The position numbers and the translations under genes are program-made. A DNA stretch of 64,000 bases from assembly GCA_000310025.1 (NCBI GenBank), contig FN649734.1, positions 95,581 through 159,580 of the forward strand. The letters run 5' to 3'. Every line of letters starts with the position of its first letter. Position 1 is the stretch's first letter. Under the pieces are notes generated by a model. That model ran no database searches and was not told where the DNA came from. It was given only the letters and a program-made list of their open reading frames with translations. Positions 11,514-24,822 of this stretch are shown one piece after another. The stretch is from Ectocarpus siliculosus (lineage: Eukaryota; Sar; Phaeophyceae; Ectocarpales; Ectocarpaceae).

Positions 11514-14500
11514 ATGGCGGCCTCGCTTCTCAGAAGAGGGAGTTACAACAGCCGAGACATCAGGTTCGAGCTCGAGGCAACCATCGTCGTATTCGAGGTG
11601 AGTCGGTCCAAACCACAACGCGCCCGATTCCCCCTTGAAGCATTCTGTTACTAGAACCAGGGCAAACACCAAGTACGGTGACCATCATTGCAGTGGGAAG
11701 TGGTGTGGTGTACGCGGTGGTGGTTTGTCTCGCGGGCAAGCCTACCCCACCGACGCACTGCTCCGGCGATGCTTAAAGGGTTTTGCTGACGCTTCGATTG
11801 TGCAGGAGGAGAAGGCAGCGATGCAAAAGCTCGGCCCGAAGGTGGAGGTGTCCCCAGCAACCAAGCGCCTTTGGCAAGAACTGCAGCAAGAAAAGGTCAG
11901 CGTTCACATCCACAACAGCCGAGGGATTGGATAATGGCTGTAGTGGGATATGCTGTGAGCAAACGGGGCGAACAAGGCCTTCAACGCGACGAGATAGGCT
12001 TCGGTTCATCTCTCACCCTCTAATTGCTCTGCCCCGCCACCTACCCAGCCTACTCAACCCTTTGCTGGTGGTGTAGACCATCGTGCGCGGCACAGCTACA
12101 GGTTTTATTTCTTTCTTTTGTTGATAACGCGGCCACCCTTTCCCCACAAGACGATATCGAAGGCAATTGATCATTCCAGCCATGAGACGCTTCATCTCTA
12201 GTGGGATTCCCCCTCTTTATCCTCCTTGTATTCTACAGGCGCGGGTAACTCTGTCTGTGTGCGTTGTACATAAATTGTTCTGAAAACTACAGTAAGTTTC
12301 GTTGTAATCAGGAGAGAGTGTCCTCGATGACCCTAGACTAACTCCCCCCCTTGTATCGTCTCTCTTTCGTCACACACACCCCTCTCTCTTCTCCTCCTGC
12401 CTGGAACACATGCAACCCCAACCCTTGGGCAAGATCGCTTTGGAAGGATTGTACATGCACGCCACTGGTAACGAGTACAGCCGCCCACAACCAGTATGCG
12501 ACCGTGATATGAAAGCGCTGGAGATATTTTTTGAGGCAATGCATGGTAAGGCGCCTGGCGGTAGACGTGCGTAGGAAAGTCTGTGCAAGAGAAACTTGGA
12601 AATTGCAAAGTGTCCCATGCTTCTCGACTTGCCAACCAGGAGAGCGTTCGCGTTGTTGCAAGATATCCCCCCCCCTTCACTGAAAAAAAAATCATTTGAG
12701 GCACAGGGAGAAGACGACAGGGTGTGGTTAAAAAGCGTCCGGTGGAAGTGTGTGTGTGGGAGTTTTCCGCCATATGTCCGAATACCACCTCTTGTAATAT
12801 GAGTTTTGACGCATTGAGGGTATGATGGTGACACGCGGAGGGTGTGCAGCGGACGGAATTGATCGGCGGCACGAAATCGCACACAGCACAATAAAAATCC
12901 AGCGCATGGGCGTTCGATATAGGGGAACCAAAACCCATTGAGTCACATCAATAGACATGAAACCTACGTGTGATGGCCAATTACTGTTTATAGTTCGACA
13001 TATTTCACCGTTGTTTTGGTGGAGTTGAAGTCACCAGAGGACAAACTGTGAATTCCCCCTTGACTAAATACGCCCCGCGCAAATCACGTTTCAACAGGGC
13101 GTCGTTGGCTAGACTTGTCAGGGTGGCTAGGGAGAACTGCCACAGCCAACACAAGAGGGGTACCGCCTTTCTCATGGTCAGTCGTACTCATTGGGAGTTG
13201 TCTTGTGTACTTTAGTTTGTGTGTCCTGTGCATGGCGTGACCACAGAGAGAAGCTAGAGTGATGCTCAGGTCGCGACGCGAGAGGTGAGGTGTCGTTTCT
13301 GTTTCCCGAGACGCATTTGTTTGGTGAAATGGCCTCCAAGGGATGGTCCCTGTTGGTAATTCTGTCCAGAAGCGCATTCCTGCCTCCTTAGCCATACTCG
13401 AGCTCGACCTCAAACGCGAACCCCAATCTGTCTCGCCAACATTGAACGAGAAGCAATCCATGGTGCTGGGCCGGAGTAGAGTGCGGTGTAGGCGACGTTC
13501 AGGGGCTGAGGTTGTCCGACAACCAGCTCCAAGGTGTGCTACCTGGCGCTGCTTTGACAAACATGCGCGGCCTGGTGACCCTCGACCTCTCAGGCAATGA
13601 GATTGGAGGTACGTCTACTTCCACGGCAGGAAATTGCCCCCATCTTCGCGCCTCGATGAAGCGCTGCTGACTGTGCGGCGTTGACTGACTGAACGCAAGT
13701 GGCATCTGCTGACACAGTTGGGTATTTTCAGATCCCTGCGTTAGACGCTGTGATGCCTAAACCAAACCTCGCTGTGCCCAAATGCAATCCTGAAAGCGTT
13801 GACAAGGTTATAGATGCCTCTGTTGAGGCTGAGAGTGAAAAAATGAGCGCTTGCTTTTGCAGTCCGGTACCCAATGTCGAATAGACAACCGCGACGTCCA
13901 CGACGGCATGGTCGTGTGAGGCTTTCTCCTGCTTCAACCCCGCACCACTCGTGCTTGCGGAGGGCGACACTGAGGATATTAGGGACGAGGGCCCCGTCCT
14001 TACATTCTAGCAACACACGCCCCACCTTCCTTGTATGATACATCAAACTCGACATCTCAACGAGGGAACGCTTGACTACTGTTCTCGTGTTTGGTGCTCT
14101 CCCTGCGTGCAAGGTACCCTGCCTCCTGAGCTTGGGAAGATGGTCCACCTCCAGTATCTCCGCCTCGCGGTCTCGAAGCTGGAGGGGCCGATACCGGGCA
14201 CGCTCGGCGAGATCAAGGGTGGGCCTTTGTCGCTTGACATTCGCGAGGAGTGTTGCCATTGTCGTGGTCTGGCCTACATTTTCTCCTGGTGGCATTCAAT
14301 CGGCGTCCTTGTGTGCCTGATCGGCACCTTTGCCACGGTGTCTTCGCCTCAGAACCTAGATCGCACGTGTCGTGTCACGCGTTCCGCGGGTGTTGCCCTT
14401 GAACGCTCCCAGCATTGCGCTCGCTGCATCGGAAGCCAACATCACGGGTAGGAACACATGTCCACCGCAGCGTTGAAGAATCAACAGCAACGCTGCCCAC

Positions 14501-17500
14501 ACTCTGACTCTGAACGGCGACCCTGATATTCGTCGACGGTGTTCCAAAATTTCTCCACTGGGATTCATGTTGTTGGTCCATCAATCTAACGATTGTTGCC
14601 ACTAGCCCTGTCGAATTATTGGCTCACACGTGACTACCTCTCTTCACGGCAACCATTTACAGGGCTTCGGGAGCTGGACATCTCCCATTCGAGGTTATCA
14701 GGTCCAATTCCGCCATCTCTCGGGCGGTGCACCAAGCTCTCCTTGCTAAACTTGTCCCACAACAGGCTCAGCGGTGAGCGACATAATCAGCGTGAACGAC
14801 GCCCGCATTTGATATTCCCTGTCAGATTCGCATGACACAACGCGTAGTTTTTTCGGTTCTCCCGAGGTCGTATTTTGGAATTTGTTTTTGCTCTCCCCTC
14901 CCATGAACTGCCCCTTTGCACTTGTCAGTGACCAATCGCAACAAGGGCTATCATAATGTTGCTCGATAACGCATTCCTTAAGGTGCAGCTACCACATGCA
15001 GCGACACAATGGTACATTGCTCTGTTTGCGGTAACTCGCTGTTGAATTGCTCGAGCTCACCTCGCTGAAACAGTTTGTCTGTTGGTCATCGCCCCACAAC
15101 ATAGACACGATACATTGACGGCGAAAGTACTGAGAAGCTGTTCATATTTGCCTGCGATGGTGTCGACGTGTGCTTTGTGGTCGCGGGTTGAACTTCCGCG
15201 CAGCAAATAATATCATCACAGTTGGGTTCGAAACACTCACAGGGCGGCAAGGATGAACGAAAACCGTCCCAGATAGGTTGGGGAACGCGATATTAGTGTG
15301 TTCTGCGACGGGTGGGGTCGACTCTCTACGCCGGCGTCTCGGTAAACGGGAGTTGGAAACACAACGAAGAGTGTATGTTTCATTGCCATCGCGGAGATGG
15401 TTCCAACCACCCGCTTAGACTTTGAGGTCTGCCGTTCTACCTTCTAACCGGGAGCGAGAAAGCGGTCTTCCCTGAACTAGCTGAGGAATTCCGATTTTCT
15501 CTATCTTGGGGGCTTCGAGCGAGGCAGAAGAGAGAAAGTGTGGTTTGTCTTTGGTTGTCTCAGAGTATGATTTGAATCATGGCATGCCTCTTCGCGCTGT
15601 AAGGTTGGCTCGACCGACCAGCGAATGTGTGTTTGCGTGTAAACCTTCTCACCCCAGGCTCGATGCCGCCTGAAATAGGCAACTTGCGAGCACTGCGGGA
15701 ACTTTTTCTCGGCCACAATCGACTCACGGGGAGAATACCTTCGTCGTTCGCTGACCTCGTGCGGCTTCGATTGCTGAGCCTCTCGTGCAACCGTCTAGAA
15801 GGTGAACAGGTGGTGAGGTTGTGCCATGCTCGGTGGCGAGCGCCAGGGCTTTAATAGTTCATGGTTGCATCTGAAGACTTGGGGAGCACAATGATATGAA
15901 GACAACATATTGTATATACAGTAGTAGAGGCGCAATGAAACCCAACAGCAACAGGTTGGAACGAAATGGCGTTGAACGGTGTCGGTGTGCACGATCTTTA
16001 CTTTACTGCGAATATTAGCTTGTGCATGACGATAAGACACTGGATACGCATACGACATGGCGAGTCGTCATGCTTACAAGGTAGCGCAATAGACCAGTTG
16101 ATGGTTACAACGGTTCAGTAGCGATAAGACGGTCGGCGTTTCATGTACAGAAACGGTACGTGGCCCATTGATGGAAGCGACGAATTCCATTTGACCGTAA
16201 CAACGCCCGCACCCTGACGAAATCCTCCCCCTTTCCCTGGCACAAAATCCCGAAGGGACTCTGTCACCCTGGCTTGGAAAGCTCACGTGCTTGCACCGGC
16301 TGCTGCTCGACCACAACCAACTGTCTGGTCGCCTCCCCAAGGCTTTTCAGAACCTTCGCCACATCGAGGTACGTAAATGAATATATTATTTGCCGTTTGC
16401 CTTGTTGTTGTTACTGTTGATATTTTGCTGCCTTTGGTACTTGAACTGTCGTAACGGAAGTGCTGTGCTGCCCATGTTCTTGTTATATCTCAGGACCGTC
16501 GTCGAAGCTGCTTCATTTCGTCGCCAACGTACTCTTGTTGTTTGTGTGCCACACAAATTCAACGAACGGTAGTGATCCATTCAAGCAAGCCAGTGTTTGC
16601 CGTGGATACGGAGCTTGATGAGAGAGCGAGGGCCTACCGAGAAATGCACCCAGCACGTCCGGGTTGTTTTGCCCCGCCATCCCCTCCACCCACCCCTTGC
16701 TAGTATTCGTTGGGCATCGGTATTCGTCTTGAATCAAATGATATCACCCTTCTTGATACATATGATAAGAACAACAGCAACGCACGAAAGTGATGAAACT
16801 CGGCCGCAGTGGTTTTATCGAGCGGTATTAATGAAACGCATATGACACCGCGCAACATCCATGGCGGCCGCACACTCTATGTCCCATTCGTTGTAGGTCG
16901 CTCACTTTCAACATAACTGTCTATCCGGAACGTTACCGAGGTGCTTGGGCGAGTTGACCGAGCTGAGAGTCCTGAACTTGGCTGGAAACCAGCTCCAAGG
17001 TGTACACATGTCAAAGCCAAAATAGTCCAAAAGCGGTCTCAGCGTTTCCAATTGTTTTCGACGCGCCTTGGCGTTGAAACGGCTCGACTCTGAGGGAAGG
17101 GATAGGATTAGAGTTGCATAGGGTAGTTGGTCTTGGGCAGAACACATCAATGTGGTTGGAGTTCAGTTTGTTGTTGTATCAACACGGAGACAGCCACGAG
17201 CAGAAGAACGAGCCAACAACTCTAAGCTGTTTTGGCTGTATCACTGAATACCCTGGTGCAGGCAAAATGCCGCCGGAACTCGGCGACTTGGCAAAGCTCG
17301 CCGGGCTGGAAGTCGGCTACAACTTCATCGTCGGTAAGTTCTGCTTTGCTCGACTGCCGGTATGTACCTCGTGCCCCGTAGAGTCGAGCGTTGGACCAAG
17401 CGTTGTTGACGTAGACTATACGACATGACAAGCACGCGCCCTTGTGCTTCCGATGTGGAGGTTGCATACGAAAATAGATACAAGGATCAAGGACCTGCGT

Positions 17501-17910
17501 GACAAATCGGAGTGCAATGAACTCTTCGAATCGGGCCGACGTTCCCTTCACATAGAAAGTGTTTTGCGCTCCTCAGGTGGAGTTGGAAATTTTGGTGTTG
17601 ACGACTTGGTCTACAATAGGAGTTTTGAGATGACGTTCTCTACGCGCATGGTCTTGGTTGTTCCGTAAGTTCCCGCATACGCTTGATAAACGCATCGTCT
17701 AATGCTCCAGGACCTCTGCCATCGGAACTTGGACGTCTATCCCGCTTAGTCGACCTGCACGTCGTGGAGGGGTGCCCATCGTACAGCCTACCTCTCCGCC
17801 GAGGATTCACTAGGTGGCTGTCTTTGGTATTGAGATGTGTGAATTTGACGATGCAGCTACGGCACCAGAAAACCGCCATTTTGCTTTGGCTTCCCACTGG
17901 CATGTTCTGA
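11514..17910 (+). CDS. Leucine-rich-repeat protein, modular exons
   Basis: Predicted LRR protein of the plant-like N-x-L-x-G-x-[IL]-P repeat class. The leader exons 11514-11597 (MAASLLRRGSYN...), 11806-11895 and 12434-12545 (ends DRDMKALEIFFEAMHG, like the helix that precedes LRRs in such proteins) join in phase. A W-rich cap exon is expected next; 13098-13159 (RRWLDLSGWLG) is a candidate but its donor phase does not connect directly. Repeat exons: 13492-13608, 14114-14218, 14663-14773, 15658-15801, 16256-16368, 16897-16999, 17262-17333 and 17711 onward. Clear repeats include LRLSDNQLQG, GTLPPELGKMVHLQYL, GPIPPSLGRCTKLSLLNLS, GSMPPEIGNLRALRELFLG, GTLPRCLGELTELRVLNLAG and GKMPPELGDLAKL. Nearly all repeat-exon borders are phase 1. 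The last exon loses the repeat pattern after LVDLHVVEG and stays open to a TGA at 17908-17910; this may be the true end or a missed donor. No kinase, GTPase or membrane segment was found, so the partner and function are unknown. Confidence 0.8.
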
Positions 17911-19601
17911 ATAGCGCTGCAATGTTGGCTAGCTATGCCCATCCCCACTATTGTGTTAGGCACAGACCAGTCGGGGCTTGGAGTCGCAGTACGCGTGGCG
18001 CGAAAGACAATCCTCAGTCAGTACTCCCGGGAAGCAGTACATCCAAGTTTCCCAGTTTTCCTACAATCGTTGGGAAGCTTGGTGGCCAAATCACCCCCAG
18101 CGCGTGTGCTATGTTGTTCGCAATACTCACCCCCCCCCTCCACGAACCACCTGCGTTTGTGCTATAGATGCGCCTTCGAGAGAGTGTTTGTGGCAGGGCC
18201 GGCTCTCGGCCTCAACAACACCACGTACCCATGCGGAGAGACCAAGACGAAAGCCATCACGAGTCCCAGGAACAGTCTTCTAGACTTGTCGGATGCCTGG
18301 AAATGACGACCTCGTCCTGGGAGAAGCCCTCTCTCAAACCGTTGGTCCTGCCCCATCTCACAATGCATGCGTTTGGTTTTTGCTTTAGGACGGAAAAAAC
18401 TGTGCATCAACACAGACAGTCTAGTCTGTAGTCTGGAACAATTCGTTCCACTTACTGGAAGAATGGGTCGTTGACGACATCGTGTCCAGTGGCACCTTCT
18501 GTACAACATGTACGGCGAGGAAGGCGCTGCTGTTTCTGTTCTGATCGCGGCGTGCGTGTGTGTGCATCGTTCGTGGAGTGACGTGTTCGTCGCCTACCCC
18601 ACTTGCGTACACGGCGGCGTGTCTTCGGACGCTGAACTGCTCCATGTGGACTGGGGTGCAAGGTGCCCAACGACCTGGGTGGCTACCGTGTGTCGTTGAG
18701 CGTCGTCACAAAGACACCTGGGGTGAGCGGACGTTTTGGACCTGTCACGAGGTGCTTCGGGGCGGCTGGTGTTAAAACGTTTGTACAGCATCAACAACGC
18801 GCGAAATGGGAGCATACCAAACCGGCGTGAGTGGCGCCAGCCACCGTAAAACTCCAACCTCCCCACCGTTCAAGTCACGCGTCATGGTCCATCTCAAAGG
18901 GATTGAACTGCCGACCATGCGCCCCACAATCGATTATTGCTTGAAGCAAGAACGGATAGGGGCCATACAAGCTGGCGAGACAGGATACAGTTGCCGACTA
19001 CGCGCACCGCTCCACGAGTTGATTGATGGATGTGAGATATGAGATGTTTATCGCCGATGTTCGATTATCTCGTGCGTAATGATCAATCACGAGATACCCA
19101 AACCGAGAGCTCTCCGTTGCCCCTCTTCTTCCCACCTGCCCTGATTGCTGGCGACACAAGAATCCATACATCTGATGCCCCAGCTACGAACTACCCGAAC
19201 CCGTTGTCTAACTCGTTGACTTTTATCGACACGCAAATACCTTCAACGGTACCCTGTACGATGATCATGCAACATGGCATTAGTTGCACAGTTCGCTACA
19301 GCAAGAAGCTCTATCATGCCTGAACATGGTCTATGTTCGCAACGTCTCTCCTGCGAGAGTGGGTCAACTTCAAGCTTTTTATATCTCTCGTGGAACCTTT
19401 GTCAGTCTAAATAGAAGTAGTGACTAACCAAACTATGGTGCGTCTCCATGAACGAACATGAAGGTATCGGGCGATTGCTTGCTTTCTCTTTAATGGTACC
19501 AATATCAGATAGTGTATGCCGTTCCGTCATGAGTCAGCGGGGAACACAGGCGCGATACTAGTAGAACCCTTTTCCCCCGCAAAAACCATCATGATCGCGC
19601 A
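17911..19601. other. Convergent intergenic region, nothing recognised
   Basis: This lies between the 3' end of the LRR gene and the 3' end of the minus-strand gene at 19,602. A weak LRR-like string (VPNDLGG) near 18.66 kb follows an acceptor-like CAAG but does not fit the required splice phase, so I do not add it to the LRR gene. Otherwise I see only chance frames; UTRs of both genes presumably lie here. Confidence 0.4.
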
Positions 19602-20969
19602 TCAGCTTTCCTCGTCATCATCGTCCCCGCTCGAGTATGCCACCAACCCTAACCCAAGCCCAGACGATGCCTCCGCCGCCGCGCCGCCCTTGCCACTTTC
19701 TCCGCCCACGCCGCCCCCACCTTCGTGGGCGCTCGTGCTGTGTTTTCCGGTCTTACTCTTGCTCTTCTTGGAACTTTTCTTCTTCTTACTTTTCTTCGCT
19801 CCTCCGTCCTCCCGCTCTCTCTTTTTCGCAGCCCCCCCTTCACCCTCTTCTCCCCCGCCCTGAGTGTCGACCGATCTCTTCCCGCCCGCTCCTGGTGACT
19901 CTCCTTCTGCTACGGTCTGGCCACCAACTGTTTGCGGAGAGGAAACCCCTGATGCTGTTACCGCTGGTGATGGTGATGATGATGTGCCCGAACGAGAATT
20001 TTTCTTTCGGAGCTTTATCCCCGCGAGCGGTGGTGGTGGTTCCTTCCGTCTGCTGTCCGCCCCTGCTCCGCCGGCGCCGCTTCCTGATCCCCCGTCCCCC
20101 TTAGCACCAGTGGCCGCTGCCGCGGGATCAAAGGGTTTCTGAGGTGTGCAGTGGAATCCCACGGCAATTGCGAGGAATGCGAGGTACAGTTTGGGGCACC
20201 GGGTAGAATGGCCGGCGTCAGGGAGATGAAGATTTTTATGGAGACGTTGTATTCTGCGTACATACATACGTGGTACAAAAAAACAAAACGGGCAGGGCGC
20301 GCACTCATTGGGATAGGTAACGTTTCACTGTACCTGTCCTTTTGACCCAGACGCCATGAGGACGTTCACAAACACACAAGTCCGAACAACGTCACCATTA
20401 CGTTCACTCCTCGTAAAGAAGGGCGTGTGTTTCATAGAACGTATCGACAACACCTCCGAATCATGTGCCGTAAACGGAGGGGTACCCTAGGGGCAAATCT
20501 CCCCTCACCATCTGGCAAAGAAAAAGCGCCATGCTTCCTTGAACGCATCTTCCCAACATAAACACCCTACAGTACATGTCGTCAAACCAACCTGAAGACG
20601 GGCTACGCGACTCTGACCGATACACGTGTATTCGATCGCCACCGACACTGCGAAAAAAATGTATTCGACAGTCTTGCGCAGTAAAACGGCATTTTTGCTG
20701 TACGCGTAGAGCGAGTGAATCACTCATCGCTTCTACAGCAGTAGTGCACAATGCTATCCAAGAAACAATAATGCAAGTACGAACAATAAATAGGGTTCAT
20801 AGAATACAACGTGATTGGAGGAAGAAACCTTCAGTGCTGCAGCGCGAAATGCCTCCAGAGCAGCTCTCTCCTCCAACGCCCTTCTGGACTCCTTCTCTCT
20901 GCCGGCGGCCTCCTGGTGCTGCATGAAGAGGCTATCAGACATATCGTACCCCATCCGGGGGTGGATGGT
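19602..20969 (-). CDS. Gly/Ser/Lys-rich protein, C-terminal part, probably nuclear; function unknown
   Basis: Two exons join in phase 0: 20829-20969 (47 residues, IHPRMGYDMSDSLFMQHQEA then a charged helix REKESRRALEERAALEAF) and 19602-20138 (179 residues to a TGA). The last exon opens KPFDP, is rich in Gly, Ala and Ser, carries a dense Lys block (KKSKKKKSSKKSKSK, a likely nuclear localisation signal) and ends GLVAYSSGDDDDEES. An acidic tail after a short GL-x-x-YSS motif is seen in several nuclear proteins, faintly recalling FAM192A/NIP30, but the rest does not match and I assign no family. The acceptor for 20829-20969 is the best of several and upstream exons are not found. The donor AAG/GTTTCT is weak, so the junction is tentative. 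Confidence 0.5.
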
Positions 20970-23551
20970 CTGCTCGAAACCGTTGGGCAGCACAGAGCAG
21001 TTCGGGTACAAAAGGTGAAAACACCCCGAGCTTTTAGAAAAATGGGGGTATAAAAAACTTGGTTGTCTATTCAACAAGCTGCGCTCTCAACGACGATACC
21101 TCCGTGGAGGAGTTTGCCGCAAACAACGCGTGATACGGTGCCATAGCGATTTGCTTAGAAACCGCGAGAAAACGACAGGAACAGCGGCCCGCTTCATGTG
21201 AACCTGTTGCCCAGCGCTTCCAACAAAAATATTGTTCAAAAATCGGTGTTAGGGTGCGGCGCAATGCATATCTAGACATCACGTTATGGCCGGTAATTAT
21301 CGATTAACGTGCATTTGGGTATTGGCCAGACCACGTGCTCGACGCTATTTATCGTATTTTTTTACCCGCACCCACGGACTGCCCTGCAGCAACATCAACA
21401 ACGCTTCGTCGTTCTAACGCTGATTCCAAATATCAAGACTCTCTTAAGTCTCGAAATCTCACTAAATGATCCCAATTTCTTCAGTACAATGATTATTTAC
21501 CACACAATGTGCACCCAACCGTCACCTGCGTTTGTTCTTGGAGCTCATCCGGAAGATCCGCGGCGGAAGATCCCGGCATAACTTCGAAAGTCCTTCTCTC
21601 CCTCGCTTTCTCAATATTCTGAACAAGGCGTGGCCGGTGGTGTGATGGTGGGATTACCTTGTTGCAGTATCGCTATCGAAACCCCTCGGAAAAAATCATA
21701 CAAACGAGTTGTGTCATTTCCTTCGTGTTATCGGAAGATGGCAATCAAATCACTGGTAAAACAATTGCACATGGAGCATGGCGACTTATTCCTACACCCA
21801 TGAGTGCGCGAGACGATTCGAGCAAGTATGCACGCTGATTGCCTGGGTTAGATACCAGAAGGCAATTTCCCAATCATCGGAGAGACCATTGGGACAATCC
21901 TGCTCACATGTGTTTGGATTCGTAACAGCTCGATCCAGTTAAGACGGTGTTCGCGCCAATCTAGGTCCCTGGAATCCACTACTGAGAAACAACCGGCGAA
22001 GCATTGCCTACACATTGTGTCTCGACCCACCTTGACGCTCCCCATGTGGGACGCGGTGGAATCTCCGCTGATCATGATGACACGCCTGGATCAATCTTCG
22101 CACGGCTGAAGATGGGGGGTGAGGTCTGAGGTGTGAGGTGCCGCCTCAAGCCGCACGCACCGCTTTATCCTGCGTCCTGGCTTGCTCTAGTCGTTGCTAG
22201 CGCCTTGCTCTAACGCCGCCTTCCTTCGTGATTGTGCTAGGCGCCGCGTGACCGTCCTCTCTGTGGATGCCCCCACTACTCCGTCGTCGGCCGAGCGCCG
22301 TTAGTGCAAGTAACGTGCGCGGCGATAATGCGTTCGGACCGTGCGCTTGCCCGGGCCCGGTTGCCCTGCGCTGGAAATGATTTGCACCCGGTGATGGCCA
22401 CGACATACTGAAGTCAGGTGTACAAACTTCATCCTCAAACTCTCGCTTCGCTCGGAAAAATCTCACACAGAGGGATGGGGATCAGGGGCGTGCGACCGCA
22501 TGGCCGTCGTCGCCCTCGCCTTTCTTTCCGACCAATTGGGTAGTTTCGTCCCCAAAGTACAGTGGGCAAGAAACGTCGGGTCGAGGCTCAATTCCACGGT
22601 TAGTTCGTTACCACCGTCGACTACAGGCTGTTGTATTGAGTTTACAATAATGTGAGTCCATGGCTGAGCTGTGTTTGTAACTCATTGTTCTAAATTTTCG
22701 TGAAAACCCGAGACTTTAAAATGCATCTCCAAGGATTTCATATCTTCTGCCCCAACTCTACATAGTGTCGGGTGTGACCGTCATCATCCTGTGCGAGCAT
22801 GGTTCTACTTTCGTTGACTTGTCCCTTCAGGTGAGGCAAACGATGGTGGACACAAAAAGATGCGGGGAATTCCGTGTTGCCGAACACGACTTTTTTTATA
22901 TCGCTGAGAATGTGCAAATGCGCTGCACCCTATCTGGAGAACACGATCAAGAGCACCCGTCGAAAGTGCCCAAGAGGACGTCACCGGCCGAGAGAGACGC
23001 GGCAGAAACCGCTCACGTAAATACAAACTAAAACAGAACACGCTGCCTAGGACACTGAACCAACGCACAAGCACGCACGAACGCCTAAATATAAAAGCTG
23101 ATACTGCTGTAACAGAGTTTCTCTATTCTCATGTCACGTTCGCTTATCTCTACACTGCTGTATGCGTGTCTGATGTACAATATCTCCCCGCGCTCTGGCG
23201 GCGGGTGAAGACAAGGTCCACCCGCTGCAAGTAGACAGCAGGTACGTGCCTTTGCTGCTCCACCACAAGTAGTCTCTCCTGACGTAAAGAAACGGGTGCA
23301 ATGACTATAGGTACCTTGAAAAATTACCAAGGATTTGAGAGCGGGGCTGTTATATGCATTCCCTCTCGTTGGCCATCATGAAAATTGGAGGCGAACAACT
23401 AGCAATCTTGATTTACAATGCCGTCTCCTGGTAGGCATTGAAGGGCAGTATTCCTAAGTCGGAAGGTCGCTGCGGGTTTCTCTAACCCTTCCCATACTGT
23501 ATTCAATAGTAGAATCCCAATACGGCGGTTGTAGGCGCCACGCCGCCGGGT

Positions 23552-23628
23552 GTCCTACACAAGATGACACCCCTCACATAACATGCGGGTGTCCTACACA
23601 CGATGACACCCCTCACACAACATGCAAC
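23552..23628. repeat. Two-copy 37-bp tandem repeat
   Basis: The phrase GGGTGTCCTACACA-A/C-GATGACACCCCTCACA recurs in two head-to-tail copies with one or two differences. Within each unit GGGTGTC and GACACCC are inverted, so each copy can fold as a small hairpin. It lies in a region without genes. Confidence 0.75.
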
Positions 23629-24788
23629 CCGTCGGGTAAATATTGATACGGATCAGCATGAGCCAAACATAAACCCACTGTTTGGCAAAGATAAAAAGGG
23701 CTACAAAAGGTACCACAACCCATACACAAACAACACGCATGCACACAGGTCATGATTTGCATACATTAGAATCCCCATGATATCATGGTATCACTGGGGG
23801 GGGTGTTGTCTTGCGTAGATATGTACGGTAAAGAGAGAGAAAAGGTGTCAGTCTCCGACAAGTGCCTGCATCTTCTTCTTCTAGCTTTGGATCGACATTT
23901 TCCTACGAGATATGCTACCAAAGAAGGGCAAACACATTTCTGTAGATGCGTATCCTGCGCTACGCAGTTGCTGAAAACGCCTTCACACAGGGAGAGACGA
24001 GCCCAACTCAGCAATTCAAGAGGGAGCACTACTGCTAGCATGCTCCAGAGGTCACTTTCGCTGACACCAACACCCTCACATACGGACGTGTCGGCATCGT
24101 ACTGCTGCCAAACTGGATATCAACGCACCTCCGAAGGAAGGTATTCGACGTCTCCGAGTTACCAACCAAGTGATCCAAAACGGGCCCTGTTTGTGATGCA
24201 CCCTCTCGCTTTGAAACCGAGCTGTCCGCCGAAATGCCGGGGTTGTTTCAAGATCAACCCCGGGTTTTACGCCCGACGTTTTGGTTCGAGCCCAGCACGA
24301 CTGCCCTTCCTGCTTCCTGCTTCCTGCTCTTATTACGCCGCATGTTAGGTCAAAGGCTCGGCCTTGGTGCCCACGTGAGCTGTGCTAGCTAGGTAGCAGG
24401 TGCGTCGACTGGCAGCTGGCGTGTGGGTTGGTTGTTGTATGCTTCCTGGAGTGGGCAGAATAAATCGAATCCCGCTTCAGAGAAGGACACTGCACACCAA
24501 CCCGGCGTCATCCACGCATAGAAGGGCCTGGTGGGCACCGGTGATGCGCGAAGTCGGGTGAAGGAACCAGGCGGAGCTCATGGAGGCAGGGCGTGGCGAT
24601 GACGGTGCTGCCAAAACCGAGGAACGAAAAGTGCTGGAGCTTGCTGAGTGTGAAGGACTCCCTCGCGAGATGACTGAATCGGTGAGAGGAAGGACGTACC
24701 GAGCATCTCGGTACAGCAGTCAGTCCGCGCGGTAGCTGTACGGTACACAAGATGATGCGCGGCTGAAAGAGAGAGAAGAGGGGAGAGA

Positions 24789-24822
24789 AGGAGAGGGAGA
24801 GAGAGAGAGAGAGAGAGATAGG
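24789..24822. repeat. GA microsatellite
   Basis: A run of GA dinucleotides broken by one GG, followed by a GACAGACA-type tract to about 24,850. It lies in a region without recognised genes. Confidence 0.85.

Noticed and set aside
18660-18720. Extra LRR exon (VPNDLGG)
   Set aside because: Phase does not match the preceding LRR exons and the repeat consensus is incomplete.
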